Assembly: GCA_025677825.1 (NCBI GenBank) | Contig: JAIXMO010000008.1 | Location: 744,001-808,000, forward strand | From: Helicostylum pulchrum | Taxonomy: Eukaryota > Mucoromycota > Mucoromycetes > Mucorales > Mucoraceae | Direction of reading: 5' to 3' | Length of the DNA: 64,000 nucleotides | In this document: one piece after another, positions 19,966 to 31,012 of the stretch | Layout: every line of letters starts with the position of its first letter | How positions within the stretch are numbered: position 1 is the stretch's first letter | The notes under the pieces: model-generated | The model's input: the letters and a program-made list of their open reading frames with translations, nothing else | The model's database searches: none | Told to the model about the DNA's origin: nothing | Made by a program: the position numbers and the translations under genes

Positions 19966-22900
19966 ATGAGTGATAATCAAGATAAATCAAAACCAAAAAG
20001 TGAAAGTGTGCCTCTATTGAAACTATTTCAGTTTGCCACCAAATTTGATCTTTGTCTTATTATAATAGCAGCAATAACATCTTGTATAGCTGGTGCCATT
20101 CAACCTGTTTCGATTTTATTCTTTGGTAACGTTTTAAAAAACATGGGTGAAGCAGTAGCAAAGCATCAAAACCTAATGGATAAAGTATTACCGATTATTT
20201 TGCTTTATGTGTATATGGGTACCGGTGTCACTATAGCAGCTTACGTGTCAAATTGTCTTTGGATATTAACAGGTGAAAATCAAACAAGACGTATCAGACA
20301 ATTATACGTTCATTCTATTTTACGACAAGATATGACTTGGTTTGATAAATCCGAAGAAGGTTCATTAACTACTAGGTTAGCCACTGATATTACTATTATT
20401 CAAGAAGGTATTTCCGAAAAATTTGGTATGTTTTTAATGTGTTTTGCTCAATTTGTTGGAGGCTGTTCAGTGGCATTTATGAAAGGATGGAGGTTAGCGA
20501 TTGTGATGACGGCGGTAACTCCAGCTATTGCATTAACAGGTGGAGTGATGGGCATCTTGGTAACAAAATACACTGTTGAAGCTCAAAATGCATATGCTGA
20601 TGCTGGTTCATTATCAGAACAAGTATTTGCTGGAATTCGTACTGTTTACGCTTTTTCTTTACAGGACCGATTTTCGACACGATACGATGAAAAATTGGAC
20701 AAGGCAATGAAGTCCGGTATGAAGCGTGGCATAATTCTCGGAGTTGGTCTCGGTATCTTTATGTTTACATTGTTTGGTATGTACGGTCTCTCATTTTGGT
20801 ACGGTTCAGGTCTAGTTTATAAACACCAGATGGACGGATCTACAGTTTTGGTTGTATTTCTAGCCATGATGATTGGCGAGTTCTCGCTATTACAGATGCC
20901 TACCAATTTAGCTGCAGTCTCTAGCGCTTCAGCAGCGGCTTTTAAAATTTTTCAAACAATTAACAGAGTACCTGAAATTGATTCAACAAGTACATTAGGT
21001 GAAAAACCGGTAGCAGTATTAGGTGATATTCAATTTTCCAACGTCAAGTTCAAGTATCCAACTCGACCTGATACCATCATTTTAAAAAACTTGAATTTAA
21101 GAATCAAACCTGGTATGACTGTTGCCTTTGTAGGTCCATCGGGATCAGGTAAATCAACCAGTGTTTCTTTACTACAAAGATTTTATGATCCATTGTCTGG
21201 TATTATAACATTGGATGGTAGAAATTTGAAAGATTTAAATGTTAAATGGTTACGAGAAAAAATCGGCGTGGTATCACAAGAACCTGTCTTATTTAATACA
21301 AGTATTCGTCAAAATTTAATTATGGGCAGTTCAGATGCAAATATTGATCAAAACGAGATTACGGCAGCATGTAAAAAAGCTAATTGTCATAGTTTCATTA
21401 AACAATTACCACAAGGGTATGATACACTAGTTGGAGAACATGGTGGTATGTTATCTGGTGGACAAAAGCAACGTATTGCTATTGCTAGAGCTATTTTAAA
21501 GAATCCGGCTATTTTGTTATTAGATGAGGTAAAATATATATATATATATATACATTTATTTCTTCCTTGGTCGGTTTGTAATTGTTTTGTTGTTTATATT
21601 AGGCTACATCTGCATTAGATACACAATCTGAACGTTTAGTACAAAAGGCATTAGACGAAGCATCAACCAATCGTACTACAATTATTATTGCACATCGTCT
21701 ATCTACAGTCCGTAAAGCTAATCTTATTGTGGTGATGGAACAAGGAGATCTTATTGAACAAGGAACACATAATGAATTAATAGCTAAGGGAGGTATGTAT
21801 TCACAGCTAGTTCAAAAGCAACAAATTGATACTGTGGATAAGAACGCTGTCGTCCCTGAACAAGATGATGAAGCACTATTAAGACAAGAAGCGATTGAAG
21901 TAAACCGAAAGAGTTGTATTGAAATGGCTAGAGCCTCAGACCATTCAACCATAGCCAACATACTTCGAAAGAGTGCAAGAGTATCTGTGATTGATGGATT
22001 TGAAGCAAAAAAAAGAAGAGAAGCAATAGAAAAGAAGGAAGCTAAAAAAATGAAGGCACCGGTACTTAAAGTGTTTATGCAGATGAGACCTCAATGGGGA
22101 TGGATGGCGCTTGGTTGTTTAGGTGCTACAATTGCTGGCGCTGTTTTCCCACTGTACGCTTTGTTCTTTTCGAAAGTCATTACCTTGCTTAATTCAAATG
22201 ATGATCGATATTATGGTCCATTTGAAGGCCCTAATTTCTACTCCTTCTTGTTTTTGGTATTGGGCGTGTGTGCTTTGATAGGGTTTACTCTACAGGTTGT
22301 TTCATTTGAAGTAGCTGGTGCTAAATATACTAGAGTCTTGCGTAGCCAGTTGTTCAAGTCTTATATGAAGCAAGAGATTGGTTTTTTTGATCGCGATGAA
22401 AATAATGTGGGATCTTTGACTGCTAAACTTGCTATTGATGCCAAATGTGTTAATGAATTAGTTACTAAAGTATGTGGTGATATTACGCAAATTATTGTTA
22501 CTTCAGTTATAGGTAACATAAGTAATATATTTATTTTTAGAGAAAAAAAAATATTTAATACATTTTTTTATTTTTAGGTTTAACTATTGCGTTTAGTTAT
22601 AGTTGGAGGCTAACATTAATTATTCTCTGTATGGCGCCACTTATCGTAGGAGCATCTGGTTGGAACTCTAAAGTACAGCAAGACTTTGAAAACAACACAA
22701 AGAACAATGGTAAAGATACTGCTGAAGTAGCCAACGAAGCAATTAAAGAAATTCGTACAGTGACAGCGCTAAACAAACAGGTCTATTTCGAAGACAAATA
22801 TTATAAAGCAACACAAGATATGCATCGGTTAGCTAAACGTCGAGCTTATACTTCGTCGGTCGGATTTTCACTTTTACAAGGTACTTCCATGTACACCAAC

Positions 22901-23896
22901 GCTGTTGGATTTTATGCAGGTGTTCGATTAATGGTTGAAAACAAGGTTACGTTAAATGAAATGGTGATCACAATGATGTCAATTATGATTATGTCGGATA
23001 GTATTGGAAGAAGTAGTGTGTTTATTGCTACATTTGTCAAGGCCAAGATAGCTGCTGTATCGGTATTCCAAGCTTTATCACGCATACCTAGTATTGATCC
23101 TGATATGGAAGGAATTGAACCTTCACTTGAAGATATTGATGGTGCGATTGATTTTAGTGACGTTAGTTTTAGGTACCCAGCTAGACCTGATGTTCCTATA
23201 TTTAGTGGCGAATTTAATTTAAAAGGTAAAAAGGGACAAACGATTGCATTGGTAGGACCCTCGGGTTGTGGTAAATCAACCACTATTGGTATGCTGCAAC
23301 GTTGGTATGATCCGTTAAGTGGTACAGTTCGACTAGATAATCACAACGTCAAAGCATTCTCTGTTAAGAATCTTCGTAGTCATATGGCACTTGTTGGACA
23401 AGAACCTGTCTTGTTTGATTTATCGATTGGTGATAATATTCGATTTGGTTTAGATGATTCTAAAGTAGCTACACAAGCGATGGTAGAAGAAGCTTGTAAA
23501 GCAGCTAATATTCACAAGTTTATTGTTAGTCTACCGGATGGATATGAGACACGTGTGGGTGATAAAGGTTCTCAGTTATCTGGTGGACAAAAACAACGTA
23601 TGGCTATTGCTCGAGCCTTGATTCGTAAACCAAAGGTTTTATTATTGGATGAAGCAACTTCTGCACTCGATAGTGAAAGTGAAAAATTAGTTCAAAATGC
23701 ACTAGATAAAATTTTGGAACAAGGTGGAAGAACTACTATTACTATCGCGCATAGATTATCTACTATTACAAATGCTGATTTGATTTGTGTTATCAAAGAC
23801 GGACGTGTGATTGAAAAGGGAAACCATTGGGATTTATTGAAATTAAATGGTGTCTACACCAGTCTGGTGAAACAACAATCGTTGACTACAACTTAG
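19966..23896 (+). CDS. Full-length ABCB (P-glycoprotein/Ste6-like) transporter
   Basis: Exons 19966-21528, 21603-22512 and 22578-23896 give 1,263 aa. The layout is TMD-NBD-TMD-NBD, as in MDR1. NBD1 has Walker [10 protein letters not shown] (about residue 390), signature LSGGQKQR (about 496) and [11 protein letters not shown] across the first splice junction. NBD2 has GPSGCGKST (about 1050), LSGGQKQR (about 1158) and [15 protein letters not shown]. Both sites appear catalytically intact, with conserved IAHRLST switch regions. The first NBD is followed by a charged linker (about residues 610-690). Family members export peptides, lipids or drugs from the plasma membrane or vacuole; the substrate cannot be told. 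The length matches full transporters. Confidence 0.95.
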
Positions 23897-24109
23897 AATA
23901 TATTTTTTTTAACTTTTTAATAAAACTTACTGATTTCATTTAACTACATGTATTTAAATATATTTATTAAAAGGGGAGCAGCACCAGTAAACATATACCT
24001 AATTGAACCGTTATTTAAGAACTGTCGAAAATTTAAGGCTTATGAGTTTAAAATACCGGGATTATTTTCTTTCTTTCTTTCTTCTCTTTTTAACAAACAA
24101 TTCAAATAA

Positions 24110-24124
24110 ATGAAGGCATTATGA
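24110..24124 (+). promoter_or_regulatory. Minimal upstream ORF overlapping the next start codon
   Basis: A four-codon ORF (ATG AAG GCA TTA TGA) whose stop overlaps the presumed start ATG at 24121 in an ATGA arrangement. If translated it would make the main frame depend on leaky scanning or reinitiation. Confidence 0.45.
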
Positions 24125-25584
24125 ACAATTTCCAAAACACAGACTTTAGCGAACCTTACTCTTCCGTATCCTTTCAATATAAACAACTTACTTCACCATA
24201 CCCTTACAATAATAATAATAATAACAACAATGGCGATCGAAGTTTTACGTTTCCAAAACGTAGTCAAGTTACAAGATGGTTTCGACATCATCAAAGGCTT
24301 CTTTTATTGATCCTATGTCTATTGCTAGTTATATTATTTTTAATACGAGATGTTATATCGAGTTATTGGACATTTGTAGGGATCAAGATGAAAAATACCA
24401 TGTTTGATCGTGGTTATGTTGCTTGTGGCGTTTTAAGAAAGGAACCCATGTTATACGTACAAGATAGCCAACATGTTCAAGTCGTTTGGGAAATGAATTG
24501 TGGCATGTCAAACAAAGAAATGTATCTAAGTTACCAAAATAATAATGAAGAGCATGCAATCGTGATTGGACCTATCGAAGCGAAAATATTGGATCAGTAT
24601 CATACGCTATATAAAGCAACGATTGGGCCAGTGGAGCAAGGAGGAACTATAAATTATAAAGTAGAGACGTCTAAAAAGGGAACCGATGCAAACGGAAAGA
24701 AAAAAGTGATAGCAGTACATAGTTTTAACTGGTTTACTAAAGTGGATACACAACCTATTCGAGTAGCAGCTATTGCAGATAATCAGTTTGGAATGCTTAC
24801 TTTTTCATCATTACTGCGTCAAATAAGAAAATTTCCAAAGGATCGACAACCGCATTTTTTACTTCATGCTGGAGATGCAGTTCAGAATTATCCTTCACTG
24901 AGACAATGGCAGACTGATTTTTCAGGACCTTTAACAGTACATGGTCTTAGTCAAAGAATGCCACTGATCTATGCTCACGGCAATCATGACTACGATAGAC
25001 AAGGGGAATATACGTACACTCGAAACCATGCGCCGCATGAACACTCTTGGTTTTCATTTTCAATGGCAAATGGAGCTATTCGATTTATTGTACTTGACAG
25101 TAATATTGATTGGGATGTACAAGATGAATGGTTAAAACAAGAGATACATTCAGAAGAATTTAAACAAGCCCAGTTTCGAATTGTGGTAGTACACGTACCA
25201 CCCTTTTTAGAATATTGGGATCCACATGCCTGGTTTCAACAGGGTGAAAGTAAATGGGGAACATTTGTCAAGGATCGTTTTGTACCCTTATTCGAAGAAG
25301 GTGGTGTAGATGTTGTTATCTCGGGACATCAACATAACTATGAACGTGGCGAAAGACATGGTGTTCATTACGCTATTATTGGTGGTGGTGGCGGTGACCT
25401 CGATTTTGAACAAGTGCAAGATTGGGCGATGTATGATGCTAAATTACTAGATTTTCATTTTGTTTTATTAGAGTTTAAACCACCTTCATTGGAATTAAAT
25501 AGATGGACTCTGCAGTGGGATACGTTTGATATAAAAGGCAAAAAGGTGGATTCGATTTTAATAGAAACACGAAATGCTCAATAA
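24121..25584 (+). CDS. Membrane-anchored purple-acid-phosphatase-like metallophosphoesterase
   Basis: Intronless, 487 aa. A hydrophobic helix at about residues 59-77 after a basic segment suggests a type II membrane anchor with the catalytic part outside the cytosol. A beta-rich N-domain (about 90-205) precedes a calcineurin-like fold with ADNQFG (about 219), HAGDAVQN (250), HGNHDYD (285), VVVHVPP (358) and SGHQHNYERG (400). The order matches purple acid phosphatases, but the first metal motif reads D-N-Q where these enzymes have D-x-G, so the exact metal site and activity are uncertain. The next gene is convergent, with only 27 bp between stop codons. Confidence 0.85.
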   Translation: MNNFQNTDFSEPYSSVSFQYKQLTSPYPYNNNNNNNNGDRSFTFPKRSQVTRWFRHHQRLLLLILCLLLVILFLIRDVISSYWTFVGIKMKNTMFDRGYVACGVLRKEPMLYVQDSQHVQVVWEMNCGMSNKEMYLSYQNNNEEHAIVIGPIEAKILDQYHTLYKATIGPVEQGGTINYKVETSKKGTDANGKKKVIAVHSFNWFTKVDTQPIRVAAIADNQFGMLTFSSLLRQIRKFPKDRQPHFLLHAGDAVQNYPSLRQWQTDFSGPLTVHGLSQRMPLIYAHGNHDYDRQGEYTYTRNHAPHEHSWFSFSMANGAIRFIVLDSNIDWDVQDEWLKQEIHSEEFKQAQFRIVVVHVPPFLEYWDPHAWFQQGESKWGTFVKDRFVPLFEEGGVDVVISGHQHNYERGERHGVHYAIIGGGGGDLDFEQVQDWAMYDAKLLDFHFVLLEFKPPSLELNRWTLQWDTFDIKGKKVDSILIETRNAQ

Positions 25585-25611
25585 TAATAATAATAAATGT
25601 TTTTATTTTAA

Positions 25612-26955
25612 TCATCTCTCATAATATTCCTCGTCTTCGTCGTGATCATCACCATCACGTATATCTATACTTACAATACCGTTATAAATAACATAGGCTA
25701 AAAAGAAAGTAATGCCACCAGCTATTGACCAAATACGTTTACGTTCAAAATCAATTTGTGATTTACTCTTTTCCTTCTTTTTGTCTTCTCCTTCAGTTGT
25801 TCCCATGTAAGAAACTACATCATCTTTAACAGTACCCAAGAATCCAGTAGGGTTATTTACAAAAGTTTTCCAAAGTGATGGAATATCTTGTGAGGGTTCA
25901 GATTCAATATGTTGTTGATCAGAAAATAAAAGAGTTTTTATGCGATCACAATAACTTGCAAGTTGTGGGTATTCGTTTATAAGAATGTGTTGTAATCGTT
26001 TATGAGCCAAGTCTGGGTACAAGTGTAAAGAGAGGTATCCAAATACAATACAATCCAATGTTGTTGCATTATTACCAAACATGTATTCTTTATCATCTAA
26101 TAGTGTTTGTAAATTATTGTATGTCTGTCTGGCTAACTGATACATCTGAGTGAGTACATTAAATAAAAAAAGTTAATATTTTTGATACATATATATCAAT
26201 ACAATATTATAACTATATTACATGGTGCCATCCAGTCTTTAACAAGTCCTTCATTTCTTCCTTTTCGTTTTGAGGTAATCCAACATCGTCTGCAGTGATA
26301 TCAACATTATATTTTGCTAATCTAGCTTTAGCATTTTTTTTAAGTTGAATAGGTACAAGATAGCGAGAAGGAAACGATAATAATGTTGCATAAGTAGGTC
26401 GAACATTTTTAATAAAGTTTGTTGAGTCTGCATACCAAGTGTACAACTAAGAAAAAAAATATCAATTAGTCTTTTTATTGCATCGCAAAGTTTATTCCCT
26501 TTTTTTTTTTTTTACCATGCAGTCATAAAGTTTCTCTTGTACTAGAGTAGAATAACTAGAAAAAGTAAATAAAAAATTAGTTTATAATCATTTTGATCTA
26601 AAAGCATGAATATATATTTTACGCAAAGTATTCGGCTTTTTGTTCTGCAGTCAAGTCTTTATTAGCATCTTTACCGTGTTTAGCTAAATGAGACAGGATA
26701 CGATCAGCACCAGCCACCCAGACAGAACCGTGTTTGAGTAAAGGGAGTTCGCCTATTATCACTATTTTAATACAATGTAAAAAAAAAAGAAGTGAATCAA
26801 TTCTAACCTGTTGGACTTGTCTGAGGGTTATTACAAGTGACGACCGTGTAATCTTCTTTTACAAGACGCAAGTAAGCTTCAATTACAATACACTTTGGGT
26901 CAATTGAGGGAGCATTAAAAGCAGAACCCCAAACATAAAGTTGCATATTTGACAT
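25612..26955 (-). CDS. SAM37: Metaxin/SAM37-like mitochondrial outer-membrane import protein
   Basis: Five exons (26955-26808, 26752-26623, 26555-26516, 26446-26222, 26145-25612) encode 358 aa. The N-terminus MSNMQLYVWGSAFNAPSID and the ELPLLKHGSVWVAGADRIL block are typical of the metaxin GST-N-like domain; the middle part (GNNATTLDCIVFGYLSL) is the GST-C-like half with the conserved aspartate. A single hydrophobic helix near the C-terminus (about residues 319-343) followed by an acidic tail would anchor the protein in the outer membrane. Metaxins and Sam37 assist insertion of beta-barrel proteins through the SAM complex. The third exon is only 40 nt. The symbol follows the fungal family member; metaxin-1 would be equally apt. 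Confidence 0.85.
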
Positions 26956-27086
26956 TTATAGAAATATTTGTAAAAAGTAGAAGAAGAAGAAAAAAAACTC
27001 CCATGTTTTTTTTTATAAATCAATGTTACCCCCAGCTTACGAAACGTTTTTATGAACTCAGCAAAAGAAAAGCTTTTATTTTTTTA

Positions 27087-28311
27087 CTACAAATCCTCCA
27101 AGTTGTTAGCAACAATTTCACCTTCATTTCTCTTTGCATCTAAATCTTGTTTTGTCTTTGCTTCCAAGTTACGAATTTCTTCAAGTGTCATTCCATACCA
27201 CTTGTCAGTCCAACAAAATAATTGTCTAAGAAAACCCTTTTAGTGCATATATAAAAAAAAAGGGTAGCCCATTTAAAAAATATATTACCTGTGAAACTTT
27301 GTAAATAAAGTGTGAACAGTTTTAGCCAAGAACGATTCAACTTTTCCTTGAATACCAAACCACTTGAATTCGATATAAACGAGCTTGTAACAAGTCATGA
27401 CTGGTTCAACCTTGTTTTTCCAATCAGGGTCAGTTAAAGGACCACGACCTGTCTTTTCAGAATGATAAAGTTTAGGATCCTCTTCTGGTTTATAATCATT
27501 AGAAGGAACCTTATCATTAGCAATATCAATAATAATAACGTTTCTCTTTTTCAAATCTATATTAAATGTATATATACATTAGTTCCATATGTACATCTGT
27601 ATCTGTACCTTAATGATAATGTTGTTTACCTTCTTTTGAAATTTTGAGTGCATTTTCAAGCTCTCCTCGTGACCCATCAACATGTAAAGTCTCATAAACA
27701 ATAGAAAAATAATTCTTCATGTAGCCGTTCTAAAATGTTGTTAGTATTTATTTATTTTTACGTGTACATGTGCGAGTGCGTGTACGTGTACGTGTGTATA
27801 TTCATTTACCTTGAGAACTAGATAATACACATAAAAAATTAATTTATCAACCTAATAAATAAAATAAATTTTACATGTAACTTACCTGTTTTACAATAAG
27901 GATAAGCGTTCCACGCCTATAAGTTGATGAAATTAGTACATAATACAATACACTATTTTTTTTTAATGTATTACTTCTTCGTATAAATCAAGCGCACCAG
28001 CAGGAGCAATAGCTCGGACCATAGCAGGTACACGAGAAGAAAGTCTAAAAATCTTGTAAGTGTATTGACCCTTTTCATTTTCTTTCTCGTAAGGTTCATT
28101 TTTGATGACTTCTACACCTTCGCCGCCACCCGTTTGTTCCTTGGAAGCAGAAGCAGTAGCAAACAATTGTGCTAATAGGTAATACACACATATACATGCG
28201 TATATTTAGTTTATATAAAATAACTTTTTTATTTTATTAGTGTACTACTTTACCAACTTGATATTCTTGCTCTGTACAATTGTTTATAACTCTATATTCG
28301 TTAATAATCAT
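27087..28311 (-). CDS. Class I phosphatidylinositol transfer protein
   Basis: Seven exons (28311-28254, 28171-27975, 27916-27886, 27810-27817, 27729-27630, 27556-27289, 27225-27087) encode 266 aa, the usual length of START-like PITPs. Seen: [70 protein letters not shown], and the C-terminal [20 protein letters not shown]. These proteins exchange phosphatidylinositol and phosphatidylcholine between membranes. The fourth exon is only 8 nt and encodes V-L-K together with the preceding base; without it the conserved CKTVLKNGYMK junction cannot be made. This is the animal-like PITP family, distinct from the yeast Sec14 family. Confidence 0.9.
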
Positions 28312-28386
28312 TTTTTATATTCGTGTGTGCGTGTGTGTAAGAAAAAATAAAAAGAAAGGGAAAAGAGAAAGAGAAAAAAAAGGTTA

Positions 28387-28395
28387 CTTTATATA
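28387..28395 (-). promoter_or_regulatory. Probable TATA box of PITP gene
   Basis: TATATAAAG on the minus strand about 76-84 bp upstream of the PITP start codon. Confidence 0.45.
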
Positions 28396-28596
28396 GATTT
28401 TCCCTCGCTTTTTTTTGTTGATCAAGGGAAAAGTTTAGCTAACCAATGATAAGTCACATGGTGTAAGGAGAGACAGAGAGATACAACAACAAACACGCTG
28501 ATAACAATAAATCAACAGACAGAAGGGTTACCCACACTCTTTTTTCTCGGTACCATATTTTTAACTCCCTCATTTTTTTATTTTTTTATTATCATT

Positions 28597-30728
28597 ATGA
28601 GCCTGGAAGATGAAGCAGTGATGCCTAGATTAGGTAAAAACTCACCTACACTTTCTTATTTTTGCGTGTATAACCCTTCACTGGGTCAATCAGAAGAAAA
28701 CACCAAAGACCAAATACTTTATTATACAGCAAAGAAAGTTGTACCTGCCGATGTTAAAATGAAACAAATTGGGTTAGCACAAGCACTTGTTAACTTTACC
28801 TCGTACGTGTATTGTCATTATTTATTATATTTATTTTATTTACTGTTTGATATGTACATACAGAACGTTTTCACCTTCTCAACCTACACAAAACGTTCAT
28901 TCACAAAAGAATAGAATGATATTTTTACAACCAGAACCAGGATTTTGGATTCACATGTGTGTAGAACTAGGCATCCTTCGGAAGCAAATTAAAGACTCGA
29001 AAGGAAAAGAAAAGTTGGTAACAGAGTATTTAGATTCTCAGTTAAATGATAATGCGTTAGAAGCTGTATTAAAAATTGGGTACGAGCAATTTAAGGTAAC
29101 AAAAAAAAAAAAAAAGGCCATCGAAAAAAAGTCTAGTTTTTACTAACATCAGCAAAAGCTATTAAATGGTACTTTTGGTTCAATATTGTATGGGGATGAT
29201 GATACGGTGGAAAAACCAAATCGACAAAGGACAAGAGCATTAATGCACGCTATTGAGGAATTCTTTTCAGAATGGATTTGGAAGTGGGATTTCGATCGAT
29301 TGGATATCATGTGTTTTACAGCTGTTTTTAATGGTGTACCTGTTCAACCTGTATTACGTAACAATTACCTGCGTGTAAATGAGTTGGATGAAGCGGTTAA
29401 AATCAAATTTGATCAACTTATCAGCCATATATTTGTATTAAACTTACAAGACGGTGGATTAGTCTATAGATCACCTAGTTTACTTGTGGAAGATATTTGT
29501 TCACTAAGAAAATATGTATTAAAAAAAGTTGAGAAATACTTGAAGCAAGAAAAGAGAAGATTGGATATTGATTCCACTATTGTTAAAAAAGACGTTAAAG
29601 TATCTGCTTTAAAATCATTTACCAAATCAATCTCTACCTCGCAAATATTAAACTACTTTTCAGTTGGTTCTAAATCAACAGAAAGTATAAGTTCGCCAGT
29701 CAATTCTAATACGGATACTAGTTTACCTGCTACTACTGAAATAATGACTGCTCCTTCTTCTCCCATTGGTTCTTTTGTACCTGAAACAACATCAAGCCAA
29801 GGTATATTTTTAACTGGATTAATTGAGTCTACTGCTATTGGTATGAACGGAGAAGAAAGACCCGTTACTCGTTCTGAGCTGGTACGAGTTCATATATCAA
29901 GTAATCAAGATGATGAACAATCTGATAAATTAACTGAATATTACCTGTTAATTTACAAGGTAATAACTTACCATATATTGCTATTTTTAATTATATCCTG
30001 AACATTATTTCGTAGCACAAGAGTAATTTGGTCTGGAGTTTCTTATTATCCGCAACATCCAAATCTGAAAATCTCCTATCTGATCCCATGTTCTATACTG
30101 AATTAGAAAGATACATGACTGAAAAAAAGCTGGATGAATTAACTCTTGTCTTGAAAGATAATATCACTAGCATGCAAGAAAAGAGGTACCGTCATATATA
30201 AACCTGCTCATATATCTAACCTTATCTTAGCTTTAATTTAGGAAAGAACTACAAATGCTTTTATTACGATAACACAACACTCAATATAAAATCGACCATG
30301 ATAGACCTTGTAAAAGATAAAAAATCAAATATACAAGTAACAAATGAAATGCTGTTACAATTATTAGAAATAAGACAAGATTTTGAAAAGATACCTCATA
30401 CCAGTGAAGTTTATACCCGTTCTACCACCAATCATTGGGTTGCTGGACATAGACTCTACAGCACGCTGAGATCAACTGAAGAAACGAGTACAATTCATGA
30501 AAATAGGTCTTCGCTAGACGAGTTCTCGAGAGATGAAGATATGAATGATTTTACTGAACTGTATTTAGTTGCTGCTAAAAAGGATACTTCATTGGCTGAT
30601 GTAGAAGGTAAAATACATTGTATAATAGGACTCACAGAATAATAAAAACAAGTAGGCTAATGTTTGTTGTAATAGAAACTCTGAGTAAAATGACCGCGAG
30701 TTTATTAGATACAATGCATATTGAATAA
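28597..30728 (+). CDS. CCZ1: Vacuolar fusion protein CCZ1 (Rab7 GEF subunit)
   Basis: Six exons (28597-28802, 28864-29095, 29153-29959, 30016-30185, 30231-30607, 30676-30728) encode 614 aa. The N-terminal longin domain shows PTLSYFCVYNPSLGQSEENT, QILYYTAKK and EPGFWIHMCVEL; LLNGTFGSILYG follows. The C-terminus has HWVAGHRL and YLVAAKKDTSLADVEE. Ccz1 pairs with Mon1 to activate the Rab7-type GTPase in endosome-vacuole and autophagosome fusion. The acceptor choice for exon 5 matters: using TTAG at 30230 keeps the frame (SFNLGKNYKCFYYDNTTL) into the long conserved end, whereas the next TTAG (30241) would stop after ten codons. The final 53-nt exon completes ADVEETLSKM. Confidence 0.88.
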
Positions 30729-31012
30729 CAATAATAAACAAAGGACCCCCCCCCCCCTCCTTCTCCTTTTTCAAATCATGATTACCCTGTATTTATATCA
30801 GCATTTCTACCACAAACAAATCGTCTCTCTCATGATGTATACCATGATCATAACTACTGTTATCATAAGTCCATGGATCGGTATATCAGGCATCTGACTT
30901 TTTTTTTTTTTTTTTTTTTTTTGTATTTTGGGGGATGTAGTGGATTTAACTATGTATTGTACAATAACATTTCTCTTGTTATATTTATTTTTCCGTTGAA
31001 TTATATAAAAAT
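30729..31012. other. Convergent 3' interval with homopolymers
   Basis: 284 bp between convergent stops, with a C run near 30748-30757 and a T run of about 24 at 30899-30922. No gene seen. Confidence 0.6.

Noticed and set aside
30298..30642. Separate small gene after CCZ1
   Set aside because: It joins in frame to CCZ1 exon 5 when the acceptor at 30230 is used and continues the Ccz1 C-terminal domain.
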